Assembly (NCBI RefSeq): GCF_017656475.1
Contig: NZ_JACDNT010000019.1
Coordinates: 1 to 34,537, forward strand
Origin: Archaeoglobus sp.
Lineage (GTDB): Archaea > Halobacteriota > Archaeoglobi > Archaeoglobales > Archaeoglobaceae
DNA length: 34,537 bases
Direction of reading: 5' to 3'
Positions 1-9,069 of the stretch are shown one piece after another. The translations under genes and the position numbers were made by a program. Under the pieces are notes generated by a model. It saw only the letters and a program-made list of their open reading frames with translations, made no database searches and was not told the origin of the DNA. The stretch's first letter is position 1; every line of letters starts with the position of its first letter.

Positions 1-34
1 GTCTTACAACTTCATAAACTCGCTTTCTACCCAT
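1..34 (-). CDS. 5' end of a divergent gene cut by the window edge (hypothetical)
   Basis: Only eleven codons are visible (MGRKRVYEVVR), so no function can be assigned. The start is supported by the sequence TTTATA on the minus strand about 27 nt before the ATG, the usual distance for a leaderless archaeal transcript. The frame is open to the window edge. The gene would be divergent from the phosphodiesterase/APS kinase operon. It could be a chance open frame. Confidence 0.35.
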   Translation of the reverse strand, partial: MGRKRVYEVVR

Positions 35-135
35 GTATTTTGTTGTTTGTTTTAGTATAAATAGTTTTGCTCAAGACCATAGTTATCTAAATCTAAACCC
101 AAAACTTAAAAACATTCAAACCCCTCATTTAAAAC

Positions 136-348
136 ATGCCCGAAAGAACAGTAAAAATTCCCGAACACATCTACGAGAAGATTCAAGAGAGAATAAAGGA
201 CACAGAATTCAAATCGGTCGACGAATACGTCACCTACGTCTTACAGGAAGTTTTAGCAAGCCTTGAAGAAGAGGAAGAGAATGTCTTCACCGAAGAAGAG
301 GAGGAGAAGGTCAAGGAAAGGCTGAGAGCGCTAGGGTATCTGGACTGA
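136..348 (+). CDS. small ribbon-helix-helix-like protein at the head of the APS kinase operon
   Basis: A 70-residue protein. Its N-terminus (MPERTVKIPEHIYEKI) has the short strand followed by a helix expected of a CopG/MetJ-type ribbon-helix-helix fold. The middle is very acidic (EEEEEN, EEEEEK) and the C-terminus reads LRALGYLD. The stop lies two bases before the phosphodiesterase start, so the two genes are almost certainly co-transcribed. By fold it could be a DNA-binding regulator of the operon; the acidic half could equally bind a partner protein. An overlapping frame starting at 33 is a shadow. Confidence 0.75.
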   Translation: MPERTVKIPEHIYEKIQERIKDTEFKSVDEYVTYVLQEVLASLEEEEENVFTEEEEEKVKERLRALGYLD

Positions 349-350
349 AC

Positions 351-1727
351 ATGAAGGCTTTCGTTATCGGCTTGGATTCCGCACCACCAGAACTTCTTTT
401 TAACAAGTTCATCGACGACCTGCCAAACCTGAGAAGGCTCTTAAGTAAATCGATTTACGGCCCGATGAGAAGCAGCATACCCGCCATCACAATCCCCGCC
501 TGGATGTGCATGGCTACCGGAAAGACTCCGGGAGAGCTCGGCCTGTACGGCTTCAGACATAGGAAGGGAAACAGCTACAAAGACATCTGGATTGCGCACA
601 GCCTAATGGTGAGGGAAAAGGCTGTATGGGACTACTTAGGAGAGAAAGGTTATAAATCAGTCGTCTTAGGTGTTCCCCCTTCCTACCCACCCAAGAAGAT
701 AAACGGCTGGATGATCGGCTGTTTCATCACACCAGACTCCTCGGTAAACTACACCCACCCGCCAGAGCTCAAATCCGAAATTGAGAAGGTGGTCGGAAAC
801 TACATCTTTGATGTAGTATTTAGAAAAGAAAACAGAGACGAGGTTAAGGAGCAGATCTGGGAGATGACGGAAAAGAGGTTCGAACTCGTCAGGCACCTTG
901 TTGAAACAAAGGACTGGGACTTCTTCTGGTTCGTGGAGATCGGTTTGGACAGGGTTCACCACGCGTTCTGGAAGTACTTCGACGAAACTCATCACCTCCA
1001 CGAACCGAACAGTCCTTACAAAGACACCATTCCGGACTACTACAAGCTCCTTGACAAGGAAATCGGAAAAACACTGAAGCTGCTGGACGACGACACTGCT
1101 GTAATAATCGCATCGGATCACGGTATAAAGAAAATGAAAGGTTGCTTCGCAGTAAATCAGTGGTTGGTGGAAGAGGGCTTGCTTAAAGCTAGCTACAATA
1201 AGGGCAAAGTCATCAGATTCGAGCAGATAGACATAGACTGGAGCAAAACTGTTGCGTGGGCCTGGGGTGGCTATTACGCTAGGGTCTTTCTCAACGTTAA
1301 AGGGAGAGATCCCAACGGAGTTATTAGGATGTCAGAGTACGATAAGGTTAGAGACGAGATTGCCGAGACTATAAAGTCTGTTAGGGGCCCAAATGGAGAG
1401 AAGTGGGACACTAAGGTTTTCTACCCGGAAGAAATCTATCCTATTGCCAAGGGTGACAAGCCGGACATGATGGTCTACTTTGACGACCTATACTGGCGCG
1501 CTGCCGGAACTCTTGGCTGGGAGAGTAACTATTTGCTGGAGAACGATACCGGGCCTGATGATGCAGTACATTCAGAATACGGTGTTTTTGCACTGCATAC
1601 ACCAGACATGGACGGAAGCAAAACAATCGATGCGACGATCTACGACTTTGCACCAACCATTTTATCTTTGTTTGATCTAAAGGCCAACCTGAAGGGAAAA
1701 GTTCTTTATAATGGCCACAATATTTAA
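351..1727 (+). CDS. type I phosphodiesterase / nucleotide pyrophosphatase family protein
   Basis: A 458-residue member of the alkaline phosphatase superfamily (PF01663-like). The N-terminal FVIGLDSAPP supplies the first metal-binding Asp. The segment SIPAITIPAWMCMATGKTPGE carries the likely Thr nucleophile. IIASDHGIKKMKG and a later His (DAVHSEYGVF) complete the two-metal site. There is no signal peptide, so it is probably cytosolic. It starts 2 nt after the ribbon-helix-helix gene and ends 6 nt before APS kinase, so its substrate may be a nucleotide or sulfonucleotide such as APS, PAPS or PAP. That substrate is inferred from context only. Confidence 0.85.
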   Translation: MKAFVIGLDSAPPELLFNKFIDDLPNLRRLLSKSIYGPMRSSIPAITIPAWMCMATGKTPGELGLYGFRHRKGNSYKDIWIAHSLMVREKAVWDYLGEKGYKSVVLGVPPSYPPKKINGWMIGCFITPDSSVNYTHPPELKSEIEKVVGNYIFDVVFRKENRDEVKEQIWEMTEKRFELVRHLVETKDWDFFWFVEIGLDRVHHAFWKYFDETHHLHEPNSPYKDTIPDYYKLLDKEIGKTLKLLDDDTAVIIASDHGIKKMKGCFAVNQWLVEEGLLKASYNKGKVIRFEQIDIDWSKTVAWAWGGYYARVFLNVKGRDPNGVIRMSEYDKVRDEIAETIKSVRGPNGEKWDTKVFYPEEIYPIAKGDKPDMMVYFDDLYWRAAGTLGWESNYLLENDTGPDDAVHSEYGVFALHTPDMDGSKTIDATIYDFAPTILSLFDLKANLKGKVLYNGHNI

Positions 1728-1733
1728 TTAGGC

Positions 1734-2255
1734 ATGTTCGTGGTATGGCTTACCGGTCCAAGTGGTGCAGGGAAAACCACTCTGGCTAAAGCCTTAGCTG
1801 AAAGACTTCAGTCTATGGGTTATAGAGTGGAAGTTTTGGATGGTGATGGAATTAGAAGCAAGCTTTATCCGGATTTGGGCTTCAGTAAAGAGGAACGAGA
1901 GATGCACAACAAAGTAGTTACAGAGATGGCCAAAATGCTGGCAAAAAACGGGGTCATAACAATTGTCTCGGTAATAGCACCCTATAGGGAATGGAGAAAG
2001 TATGCGAGAAGAGAGATCGGGAGATTTGTTGAAGTCTACTTGAGATGTTCTCTGGAGGTTAGAATTAAACGAGATCCAAAAGGTTTGTACAGGAGAGCTT
2101 TGAATGGGGAAATTGAGGGTCTGACGGGTTTTGATGGAGAATACGAGGAACCAGATAACCCAGAACTGACTCTGGATACTGACAAAATGAGTGTTGAAGA
2201 TGAGGTCAAAGCTGTTTTAAAGAAGGTTGTGGAACTGGGATATCTTAAATTGTAG
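1734..2255 (+). CDS. cysC: adenylyl-sulfate (APS) kinase
   Basis: A 173-residue protein, full length for the family. It phosphorylates APS to PAPS. The Walker A motif GPSGAGKT is at residues 8-15. It is followed by the family's LDGDGIRSKLYPDLGFS segment, the MHNKVV region, and the C-terminal KRDPKGLYRRA and GLTGFDGEYEEP motifs that bind APS. It is the last gene of a tight three-gene operon with the phosphodiesterase. Together they suggest a PAPS-making and hydrolysing module outside the dissimilatory sulfate reduction genes. No fused ATP sulfurylase domain is present. Confidence 0.95.
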   Translation: MFVVWLTGPSGAGKTTLAKALAERLQSMGYRVEVLDGDGIRSKLYPDLGFSKEEREMHNKVVTEMAKMLAKNGVITIVSVIAPYREWRKYARREIGRFVEVYLRCSLEVRIKRDPKGLYRRALNGEIEGLTGFDGEYEEPDNPELTLDTDKMSVEDEVKAVLKKVVELGYLKL

Positions 2256-2517
2256 ATCCCAAAAAATACAAACTTCGAAATGCCTGAATCTCGGATGTCT
2301 GAGGCATCAGTATTTGTTAAGCCCCTTACCAAATCCACATCTCAGCCAACCTCGTAGAAAGGGCAGTCAAAGTAATCTCTGGATCCAAGTGTTTCTTGTT
2401 CTGGCTATTGAGGAGGAGTTTCTCTCCGTTTGATTGAGGAAGTTAAGATTCACGCCAAGTGAGAGCCGAATCTTCTCCGTTTTTTGTTACTATGGGTTAT
2501 ATATACATCTTGCTCCT
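2256..2517. other. gene-free stretch between the APS kinase operon and the left island repeat
   Basis: No credible gene is visible in either strand. A small interrupted inverted repeat (TGCCT...AGGCA, about 2281-2306) lies just after the APS kinase stop, and a run of six or more T lies near 2480. Either could help end transcription. Short open frames here have no ribosome site or recognisable product. The segment belongs to the host flank of the island. Confidence 0.4.
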
Positions 2518-2792
2518 TATGTTCCACTTGGAACAAGTTGGAACACATTCTGAATCAACTCTATAAAATAGATTCCATGGAAAAACTGCCAGAGAAGGGT
2601 TGATTTACACATCAAAATTTTAAGGAGCAATTGTATATTTCTAAAAGAAAACTTCAGAGATGGCTTTTTAGAGCCTGTAAAGAATTCTCCAAACCATGTA
2701 AAAGCTGAAAAAACCCCATAAAGAACAATTTTAAGGAAAATGTGCCCGGACCCGGATTTGAACCGGGGACTATGCGGTCTTCAGCCGCACGC
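2518..2792. repeat. left direct repeat of the tRNA-Phe island (attachment-site copy)
   Basis: This 275-bp segment recurs in the same orientation at 22969-23244. The last 77 bp (2716-2792 and 23168-23244) are identical, and cover the 3' part of tRNA-Phe plus some trailing sequence. The first 41 bp or so differ by two bases, a block of about 35 bp (roughly 2559-2596) does not align well, and the rest differs by scattered substitutions. Both copies begin with a GTTCYACTTGGAAC near-palindrome followed by a second TTGGAAC. This arrangement marks the left edge of an integrated element. Confidence 0.9.
2743..2792 (-). pseudogene. 3' fragment of tRNA-Phe (att remnant)
   Basis: The minus strand carries the last 50 nt of tRNA-Phe: anticodon arm with loop CTGAAGA, variable region, T arm and the 3' acceptor strand. 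It matches the intact gene at 23195-23244 base for base. The 5' acceptor strand and D arm are missing, because similarity stops at 2792. It cannot form a tRNA. This is the displaced end left when an element integrates into a tRNA gene and restores it with its own copy. Confidence 0.92.
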
Positions 2793-3120
2793 AGAAGGAA
2801 GGAGAGCAGTCTTTTTCAAATATTGTGGAAATACAACAAATATCTAATGGAGGTATAATAGACACGTAACAAAAACGGTCTTCGCCAAACAGTCTTATGG
2901 ATCTGAGCTGAGATATACTAAAGGAGCTTGATGCTTATACAGCTCAGAGGTTGAAGGGAGCAAACAAGTTTTTTGAGCAAAACTAAAGAAGATATCAGCT
3001 ACAACAATATCAATGGCTTTGGGAAGGCTACCTCAGCAATTGGGATTCAAGGGATGCATGCAGAAGTTCTGAATTTTGTAAAGCCTCATTAAAAAACCTA
3101 TTAGCGATCCTACATCCAAC
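2793..3120. other. gene-free left end of the island
   Basis: About 330 bp between the tRNA fragment and the HEPN gene. Plus-strand frames show coding-like stretches such as ELDAYTAQRLKGANKFFEQN, broken by stops. This could be a decayed gene, possibly of the element's own mobility functions, but no family can be named. No structured RNA or clear promoter is seen. Confidence 0.3.
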
Positions 3121-3510
3121 CTAACCCTTATCGAGAATCTTACTCAAAGCCCTTGCGATTCTCTCAATAAATACCTCAGCCTCTCTTATTATCTCTTCAG
3201 CTTCCTCTCTGCTGGCTTTGTAGTAAGCGTCGTAATCAACTCTTTCCCTCATCTGCATACTTTTTGCAAGAATTCTACCGTAAATCTCCTCAATAAAGCC
3301 CTCGTTCACAAATTTTAATCCAAGCTCCGAAACCACCCCTCTATGCGTTCTTGGATAAATCCCCTTAACGCTGAGAAGAGCTTTTGATGCGTAAAACATT
3401 GAATAGTAAGCCTGGCTTATCGATGCATTGTATTTTCCGCTCTCAAACAGAATTTTTGCCGATTCGAGAGCATCATAAGCTCTTTCCATGTATTTTTCAT
3501 GCTCTGGCAT
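3121..3510 (-). CDS. HEPN domain protein (toxin half of HEPN/MNT pair)
   Basis: A 129-residue all-helical protein. The conserved HEPN core QAYYSMFYASKALLSVKG is near residues 33-50, and an Arg-rich catalytic-type segment (MRERVDYDAYY) is near 87-97. Such proteins are RNases or nucleotide-binding toxins held in check by a neighbouring minimal nucleotidyltransferase. Its start overlaps the end of the nucleotidyltransferase gene by 14 bp, which indicates translational coupling. It is the last gene of the leftward island operon. Confidence 0.85.
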   Translation of the reverse strand: MPEHEKYMERAYDALESAKILFESGKYNASISQAYYSMFYASKALLSVKGIYPRTHRGVVSELGLKFVNEGFIEEIYGRILAKSMQMRERVDYDAYYKASREEAEEIIREAEVFIERIARALSKILDKG

Positions 3511-3811
3511 AGATTGTAACTCCCTCTCGCAAAACGTTCTTCACAAAACCCGTACCTTCAGCTTTCAGCATCTCGAAGTAATCTCTGTCCATAACTATGG
3601 GTGAGATGTATACAGCATATTTGAGTGAAAGAGGGTAGGAAACATCTAAAACTTCATCAAGTTTGACATTGCCAATTACCAGTACATCCAGATCGCTCTC
3701 TTCTCCAAACTCATCTCTCGCATACGAGCCGAAAAGAATAACCTGCTCAACTTTATCTCCAAATTTTTCCCTGAGTTTTTGTGCAAATTCTTCGACTATT
3801 TTATCAACCAT
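3497..3811 (-). CDS. minimal nucleotidyltransferase (antitoxin half of HEPN/MNT pair)
   Basis: A 104-residue polymerase-beta-superfamily nucleotidyltransferase. It carries the signature GSYARDEFGEESDLDVLV, with Gly28-Ser29 and the metal-binding Asp40 and Asp42. Family members neutralise their HEPN partner, in studied cases by adding AMP to it. It overlaps the downstream HEPN gene and starts 9 bp after the lipoprotein gene, so it could be read from the same transcript as the EVE and DUF499 genes. Confidence 0.87.
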   Translation of the reverse strand: MVDKIVEEFAQKLREKFGDKVEQVILFGSYARDEFGEESDLDVLVIGNVKLDEVLDVSYPLSLKYAVYISPIVMDRDYFEMLKAEGTGFVKNVLREGVTIYARA

Positions 3812-3819
3812 TGATTTTA

Positions 3820-4690
3820 CTACAGCTTTTTTCCTTTATTAATTTTAAGCTCTCGTAGGTAGAAGATCATCAAAGAATTATTCCTGAGAGCATCCAACAA
3901 CCCATCCCAGCCCTCATTTATCTCCCCTCTCAACATCCAGTGGATTTCACTAAGGAGTAAACCATATCCTTTAGGGCCGAGAACTGCCTGAGTTTTTGCT
4001 AGGCCTAGTGTTGCTGCAATTTTACCAGTTGTTACAAATGCAGTTTTATACGCTACTTTCTCCTCCAAGAAATAAAAATCAGCCATGAACAAGAAGAAGT
4101 TCATGTAAAATTTCCAGTAATCTTCATCCCTATTGCTTGGCAGTTTTCCAGCAGACTTATACAATTCGTTGTATGAATCAATTAGTGTTGTATAGCCTAA
4201 AACATTTCTAATTTTCCTGTAGTGCTCTTCTGAAGTGTCTATTTCAGGTATTTTTGTGCCAAATTCCTGATTTAGAGTTCTTATAACATGGTTTAACCGG
4301 TATGTCTGTCTGTTGAAGATGTTATAATCCTCAAAAAAAGCTTCGTTTATAGGTCCAATTTCCTTTATTTCATCAGCTAAGCTATTGGCAATATCTTTGT
4401 GTGCTTGGCTAATAGATTTTTCTTGCATAAGAGCATCAAAATGGAATATCAGCAGTTTTAAAACACTCTGGTTTGTAGGATTTTTGCATTCGTTGTAAAG
4501 CTCGACGATAATGTCTTTATTAAAGCCAATCTCTTCCGCCCTTTTAATCAACTCCTCTTTTTTTGCTCATCAAAAAAGATGCATATTGTTTGCTTTCCTC
4601 AACAAATTTAGTGTTGAATTTTTCATCTATCTGGACACAACCAGCGAGGATTAAAGCTAAGATCAGGAGTAGAATATTCCTGCTTATCAT
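3820..4690 (-). pseudogene. predicted lipoprotein with a homopolymer frameshift, downstream of the EVE gene
   Basis: From ATG 4690 the minus strand reads [18 protein letters not shown], a lipoprotein signal peptide with lipobox LAGC (Cys18). It continues through YASFLMSKK. A run of seven A (plus-strand T 4558-4564) then shifts the frame. Six A would continue directly into EELIKRAEEIGF and about 240 more residues, ending at 3820. Without the correction only a TTG start at 4551 is available. The start overlaps the EVE stop (TGATG) and has GGAAGGTGA in front. The mature part is helical and unrecognised. The frameshift could be real, phase-variable or a sequencing error. Confidence 0.75.
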
Positions 4691-5127
4691 CACCTTCCAA
4701 CTATCAACCTGTAATCTTCCTCAGGAATCTCTCTCATCGCCTTTCCCTGTATGTGCCCAGTCCACTTCTTTTTGTTTGCGATGAACTTCAGCTTTGGGAT
4801 GAGAGACTTGAAGTCAATTGGTTTTTCAAATATCTTGATTGGCTTCAATTTAATTCTAAGCGGAAACGTTTCATTCCTGTTTCTTGCAGGCGGTTTGAAG
4901 ATTCTTGAGGAATCTTTGAAAACTTCTGATGCTACTTCGTAGACAGCCATTATTCTCGGTGGGATAACCTCATCATCTTTCTTCGTGGACATAACATAAA
5001 TCAAACACTTGTCTCCAGGCTTAACCTTTGCAATTGTATTTCGATGCTTTTCCTGAACACCCCAAATATTTTTCTGCTTTATAACTTCCCAGTTATCTTC
5101 GTTGGTTATGCAGAGCCAGTAGGCCAT
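4690..5127 (-). CDS. EVE domain protein
   Basis: A 145-residue protein with EVE (PUA/YTH-like) features: an N-terminal [13 protein letters not shown] strand-helix, [12 protein letters not shown], the central [13 protein letters not shown], and the C-terminal [23 protein letters not shown] domains bind modified bases in DNA or RNA and are often found with restriction and anti-phage genes. It starts 6 bp after the DUF499 stop, with GGAGGAGTGA in front. A modified-base reader next to a methyltransferase system is biologically sensible, but its ligand is unknown. Confidence 0.88.
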   Translation of the reverse strand: MAYWLCITNEDNWEVIKQKNIWGVQEKHRNTIAKVKPGDKCLIYVMSTKKDDEVIPPRIMAVYEVASEVFKDSSRIFKPPARNRNETFPLRIKLKPIKIFEKPIDFKSLIPKLKFIANKKKWTGHIQGKAMREIPEEDYRLIVGR

Positions 5128-5133
5128 GCTTCA

Positions 5134-7767
5134 TCACTCCTCCGTGTTTTCCTCAACAATTTGGGCATTTATCTGTGCAAGTGTTTCCTTAACCTTATCC
5201 TCGTAATCTGACTTTGCAATTCGACCTTTCCTTGCAGTGATTTTTATTTCAATATCGGTTTCGTCAAAGGAATTCTCAAGGAAGCTGAGAACGCCCTTGT
5301 AAAACTCATAAAACTTGCCTTTTGGAAGTTTGACACTCAGGGTTATTCCCTTGTATGAAGGCTGAGCAACTTTTGGCGGTTCTGGTTCAATGAGTGATGG
5401 GGGAGTTGTACCTATAGGTTCTGTATCTGTCGTTCTATCTCCACCCAGCGATGTACCAGCTTCTTCTTTCCCTTCTTCCTCTTTTATACAGAGTTCCTTC
5501 CTTATGATTGCTTCGTAGTCCTGTAAGGTTACTTCTGGAACCTCTCCGATTTTAACACATTCCACCTCACCATTCCTAACTAGCCCAAATCCAAAATATT
5601 CATCCTTAACTCCATCCTTTATCGATTTGATGAAGCTATCTCTGGAAATCCTCGGTTCTCCAGGTGTTGATAGCAGAGTTTTGTAAAGTTGTTCTAGCTT
5701 AAGGTAATCTTTACTCCCAAGATATTTTTCTAAAATTAAGAAGGGTGAGAGTTTCTCTACTATTTCTCCGTCAGCCTTCAACCTCTCAAGAATCTCGCTG
5801 CTAAGAGGTCTTTTATCTCCAAACATAGGAATGCCCAGATCGATTTCCTTAAGCTCTTTTGCAGGAATGAACACCAATCGGTAGAATTTTCTTAAATTGT
5901 CCCTTTCTTCTTTTTCCATTTCTTTTACGTTCTTATCAACCTCTTTTTTCTGGGCTGGAGTTAGGTTGAGCGATTTATCCTTTGATATGCTTTCCCATGC
6001 TAATTTTCTTCTCAACCAGCTTTCGAAAGCGTATCTTTCCGACTCCAGTGGAGCGAGGAAGAAAACTGTATTCTTGTTTACTCTTGGATTTTCTCCATAA
6101 TTGTTTAGTATGTCGGTGATAAGCTCTCTGTCGTTGGTAGGTAGTATAACAAGCTTGAATCCCTCAGTATCGGGAATATCTTTTGAGTTTTTCGGCCATA
6201 TGTATACAGGCAAACTCTTTCCTGCATATTTCTGCAACAATGCTTTGATTTGCTCTCTGAGTTCAGGTTCTTCAATTTCAGACATTTTTGAAATTACGAG
6301 CTTGTTCAGGTTCGGCTGACTCTTGAAAACGTATCTTCCATCCTCTTTCCATAAATAGTAGAGGGAAGTTGAGAGGCTATCCACAACCTCTGTGATAACG
6401 CTTGAGGGAATGTTAACATCAGCGCATGAAAGCTTCAGCTCACCCAAAGTTACACCTCTCTCACCGCCAGAGAATGAGTATAGAAATATAGCAGATGCAA
6501 GCTTTGTTGCAAGCTTTAGTCCCTGATAAGTGCTTCCAAGACTTCTATCCACCTTCTTTGAGTTTGCATCCTTTGCTGTTATGTCCGCTCTGAGAACACT
6601 CTCGTATTCTCTGCCGATGTGTTTAATCAGCTCTTCTGACAGCTCATCAAAGCTCAAATCAAAATCACATGGGCGAATGAGCGGGATTGAGGAATCCTTG
6701 AGTTTGTAAACGGCAAGGGATAAAATTCTCAGAATTCCTCTCGTTCTCTGAAATGTCGGAAGGCTACCCCACCGTCTGTGAAAGAGGTCAATGACTTCAG
6801 GATGGAATGGGTAGCTTCGGAGCATCTTCTCTCTGTATTCTGCTTTGTCTATCACTATTCCCTCTCTCTCGTAGTACTCTATGAATTCGTTGACTATTTC
6901 CTTGGCTGCGATTTCATCGACATTTGAGAATAGCCTCCTTCTTATCACTTCATAGATTTCATCACCACTAACAGGAGCGTATATTTTCTCAACTCTCCCA
7001 GCCACCTTCTGTAGCTTGGAAAGTAGAGCTTCAGCTTTCTCTTCATCAGGATACTCCATAACGCTTGCTGGCAACGTAACAACGAGCAGTGCTTTATCGA
7101 GTGATTTTACTGCCTCAGTTAATTCCTGCATGAATGCAATCGTCTGAGCTGCCAGATTTGTGTCTCCAACTTTAAGCTCTTTATAACCAGTTTTAATTCC
7201 TGCAGCCTTTGCAACATACTCAAGAACTTCATCCATCAGGATGAGGACTGGCTGATGTTTTTCGAGAACTTTTCTTAAATTCTCCCTCCCAGGAGCTATT
7301 GGCTGATCGAGCTCCTTTATTTCTCCTTCGAGCTGCTTTTCTATTTCTCCCCAGAGTGTTCCAGTGATTTTGCCATTTTCTTCTCTTGGGCTGATTGCTG
7401 TACCAACAATAACTATAACGTTGGCTTTCAACGCATCTTCAAAGTACGGTTTTACAGAGTCAGGGTTGGTGAAAGCATGATATAAAGCAATTAAGGAGTG
7501 AGTTTTACCTCCTCCAAAAGGAGTTTGAATCTGAATTACTGGATCTCCTCCTTCTCCTTTTAACCTTGTTGCAGCAATTTTTAGCAGATTCTTCAACCCA
7601 GCAGTCAGATACGTTTTATTGAAGAAAACATCAGGATTCTGATAATCCTCAACTGCTCTGCCTTTGTAAACCTCCCAGAGATCTGCTGCAAAAACATCCA
7701 TTGTAAGTCTGCCTTCAAGGATATCTTTATGAGGGATTGCAACAAGATGGAACGGCTTCATGTTCAT
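5134..7767 (-). CDS. DUF499 family AAA+ ATPase (COG1483-type) of the defence cluster
   Basis: An 877-residue ATPase. Walker A is in TPFGGGKTHS (Lys88) and Walker B in PVLILMDEVLEYV, with a predicted sensor region around LLVVTLPASVMEYP. The long C-terminal half is charged and ends in a basic segment (ITARKGRIAKSDYEDKV). Residues near 760-790 are a Pro/Glu/Thr-rich linker. The gene appears intact. DUF499 ATPases recur next to DUF1156 methyltransferases and SNF2-type helicases in defence islands, as here. The likely role is nucleotide-driven DNA handling or remodelling in that complex. It lies 67 bp after the methyltransferase 3' end. Confidence 0.92.
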   Translation of the reverse strand: MNMKPFHLVAIPHKDILEGRLTMDVFAADLWEVYKGRAVEDYQNPDVFFNKTYLTAGLKNLLKIAATRLKGEGGDPVIQIQTPFGGGKTHSLIALYHAFTNPDSVKPYFEDALKANVIVIVGTAISPREENGKITGTLWGEIEKQLEGEIKELDQPIAPGRENLRKVLEKHQPVLILMDEVLEYVAKAAGIKTGYKELKVGDTNLAAQTIAFMQELTEAVKSLDKALLVVTLPASVMEYPDEEKAEALLSKLQKVAGRVEKIYAPVSGDEIYEVIRRRLFSNVDEIAAKEIVNEFIEYYEREGIVIDKAEYREKMLRSYPFHPEVIDLFHRRWGSLPTFQRTRGILRILSLAVYKLKDSSIPLIRPCDFDLSFDELSEELIKHIGREYESVLRADITAKDANSKKVDRSLGSTYQGLKLATKLASAIFLYSFSGGERGVTLGELKLSCADVNIPSSVITEVVDSLSTSLYYLWKEDGRYVFKSQPNLNKLVISKMSEIEEPELREQIKALLQKYAGKSLPVYIWPKNSKDIPDTEGFKLVILPTNDRELITDILNNYGENPRVNKNTVFFLAPLESERYAFESWLRRKLAWESISKDKSLNLTPAQKKEVDKNVKEMEKEERDNLRKFYRLVFIPAKELKEIDLGIPMFGDKRPLSSEILERLKADGEIVEKLSPFLILEKYLGSKDYLKLEQLYKTLLSTPGEPRISRDSFIKSIKDGVKDEYFGFGLVRNGEVECVKIGEVPEVTLQDYEAIIRKELCIKEEEGKEEAGTSLGGDRTTDTEPIGTTPPSLIEPEPPKVAQPSYKGITLSVKLPKGKFYEFYKGVLSFLENSFDETDIEIKITARKGRIAKSDYEDKVKETLAQINAQIVEENTEE

Positions 7768-7834
7768 TCCTCCGCTTTTATGTAGAAATAAAAGTTAAAA
7801 TAGTTTTTGACAACTTCATGAATTGCTTCAAACT

Positions 7835-9069
7835 CTATTCCAAGAAATCCGTCAACTTCGCATCCTTAGCCTTAGCCTCACTTATTATCCTCTCCTTACC
7901 CGTCAAAAATCCATCGAGCAGTTTCTTTTCTTTGCTGTCGTTAGGTAAGCATTCGGAAACAGCCTGAGCGAATCTGAAGAAAGAATCTTTGAGCCATCCA
8001 GTCTCTTGAAGAGTTTCAGTGATTTCATCCCTCTTGCCCTTCTCCCAGAGCAGCAAAACTTTATGCAGAACATCCACAAGCTCTTTTGCATTCTCAAGCT
8101 CCTTTAAATTCCTCTCGTGAGGGCCAAGAAGGTAGATGTATTCCTTATCTTTTACAACAAAACTCCTGTTCCAGACTTTTTCGAGGTCAACACCAACGCT
8201 CTGAGCCAGCTTGCGGGCTTCATCGAAGTGGACTTTGGCAGTTTGATAGCTCCAGCGATAGAGGAGATAGAATCTTGCTAAGGGTGATAACTCCCAGCTA
8301 TGCCGTTGTGGAGGATTTGTCTGACCGCATAATCAGTAACAAGCTCTCTCACGTATTCGAGGAGTTTGTCCGCTCTGATCACGTTGCCCTCGTAATCCAT
8401 AACTTTCTCGTATTTACCAAAAACTTCTATGGCTGAGCCTATTGCTGATATAAAGAAGTCTGCTCCACTTACTCCTTCTTTCCACAAGCGGTCGAGTTTT
8501 TTGTTGAGGTGTTTTTTGAGCTCTTCTTTCACTTCGTTGAACCAGCCAGTTGGTTCTCTTTCCATTTTCCTTGCTACAATGTAGATTGAAGATGCAAGAG
8601 CAGCAGATTCCTTCGCCCTTAAACGGGCTTTCATTTCGGTATTAATGGGCCATGATGCAGTAATTACCAACCCTGAATCAAGTAAAGAGTTGATTAGTGT
8701 CTCCCAGCCTGATGTGGTTTTGTGGGCGTAAACGATTACAGCGATGCCGTTCGGTTTAAGAATGCGGTGTATTTCCTTAAAGGATTGGCTGAGCATGTTC
8801 TCGAAGTACTCTTTTGCCTCCTCCCAGCTTCTGTTGTTTGTGTATGCTACGATTTCTTTCGATTTGGGTGTTAAAGGTGTGGAGAAAAGTTCTGGGTATA
8901 GGTCGCCTACAGCCCTTTTCAGCCACACATAGAAGAAGTCTGAAAGATATGAATAGGGAACGTTGTCGTAGTATGGCGGGTCTGTGAAAACTGCATCGAA
9001 GTAGTTGTCTGGAAACGGCAACTCGGTTGCTGAAGCCATGAAGACGTTCGGAATTCGGATTACGTTCAT
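7835..9069 (-). pseudogene. C-terminal half of the split DUF1156 DNA methyltransferase, frameshifted
   Basis: The frame from ATG 9069 carries the catalytic motif FTDPPYYDNVPY (DPPY at residues 30-33) and typical family sequence (YLSDFFYVWLKR, TPLTPKSKE). It stops at 8278 after ILHNGIAGSYHP. Near 8288-8291 one base is missing. AGTTTATCACCC instead of AGTTATCACCC would give AGSLSPLARFYLLYRW and continue to 7835 (WNRSFVV, KVLLLWEKG, AKLTDFLE). The N-terminal half with the SAM-binding motif lies 5.3 kb away at 14323-15792. Its ATG overlaps the HepT stop, so this half may still be translated. As sequenced the enzyme is interrupted twice. Confidence 0.88.

Noticed and set aside
666-1121. 151-codon minus-strand frame inside the phosphodiesterase gene
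   Set aside because: It lies antisense to a well-supported gene and shows no family features. It is a shadow of the codon bias of the real gene.
2521-2552. IS110 target similarity between the TTGGAAC motifs in the island repeats and the IS inverted repeats
   Set aside because: They share only GTTGGAAC, which is too short to claim a common recombinase.
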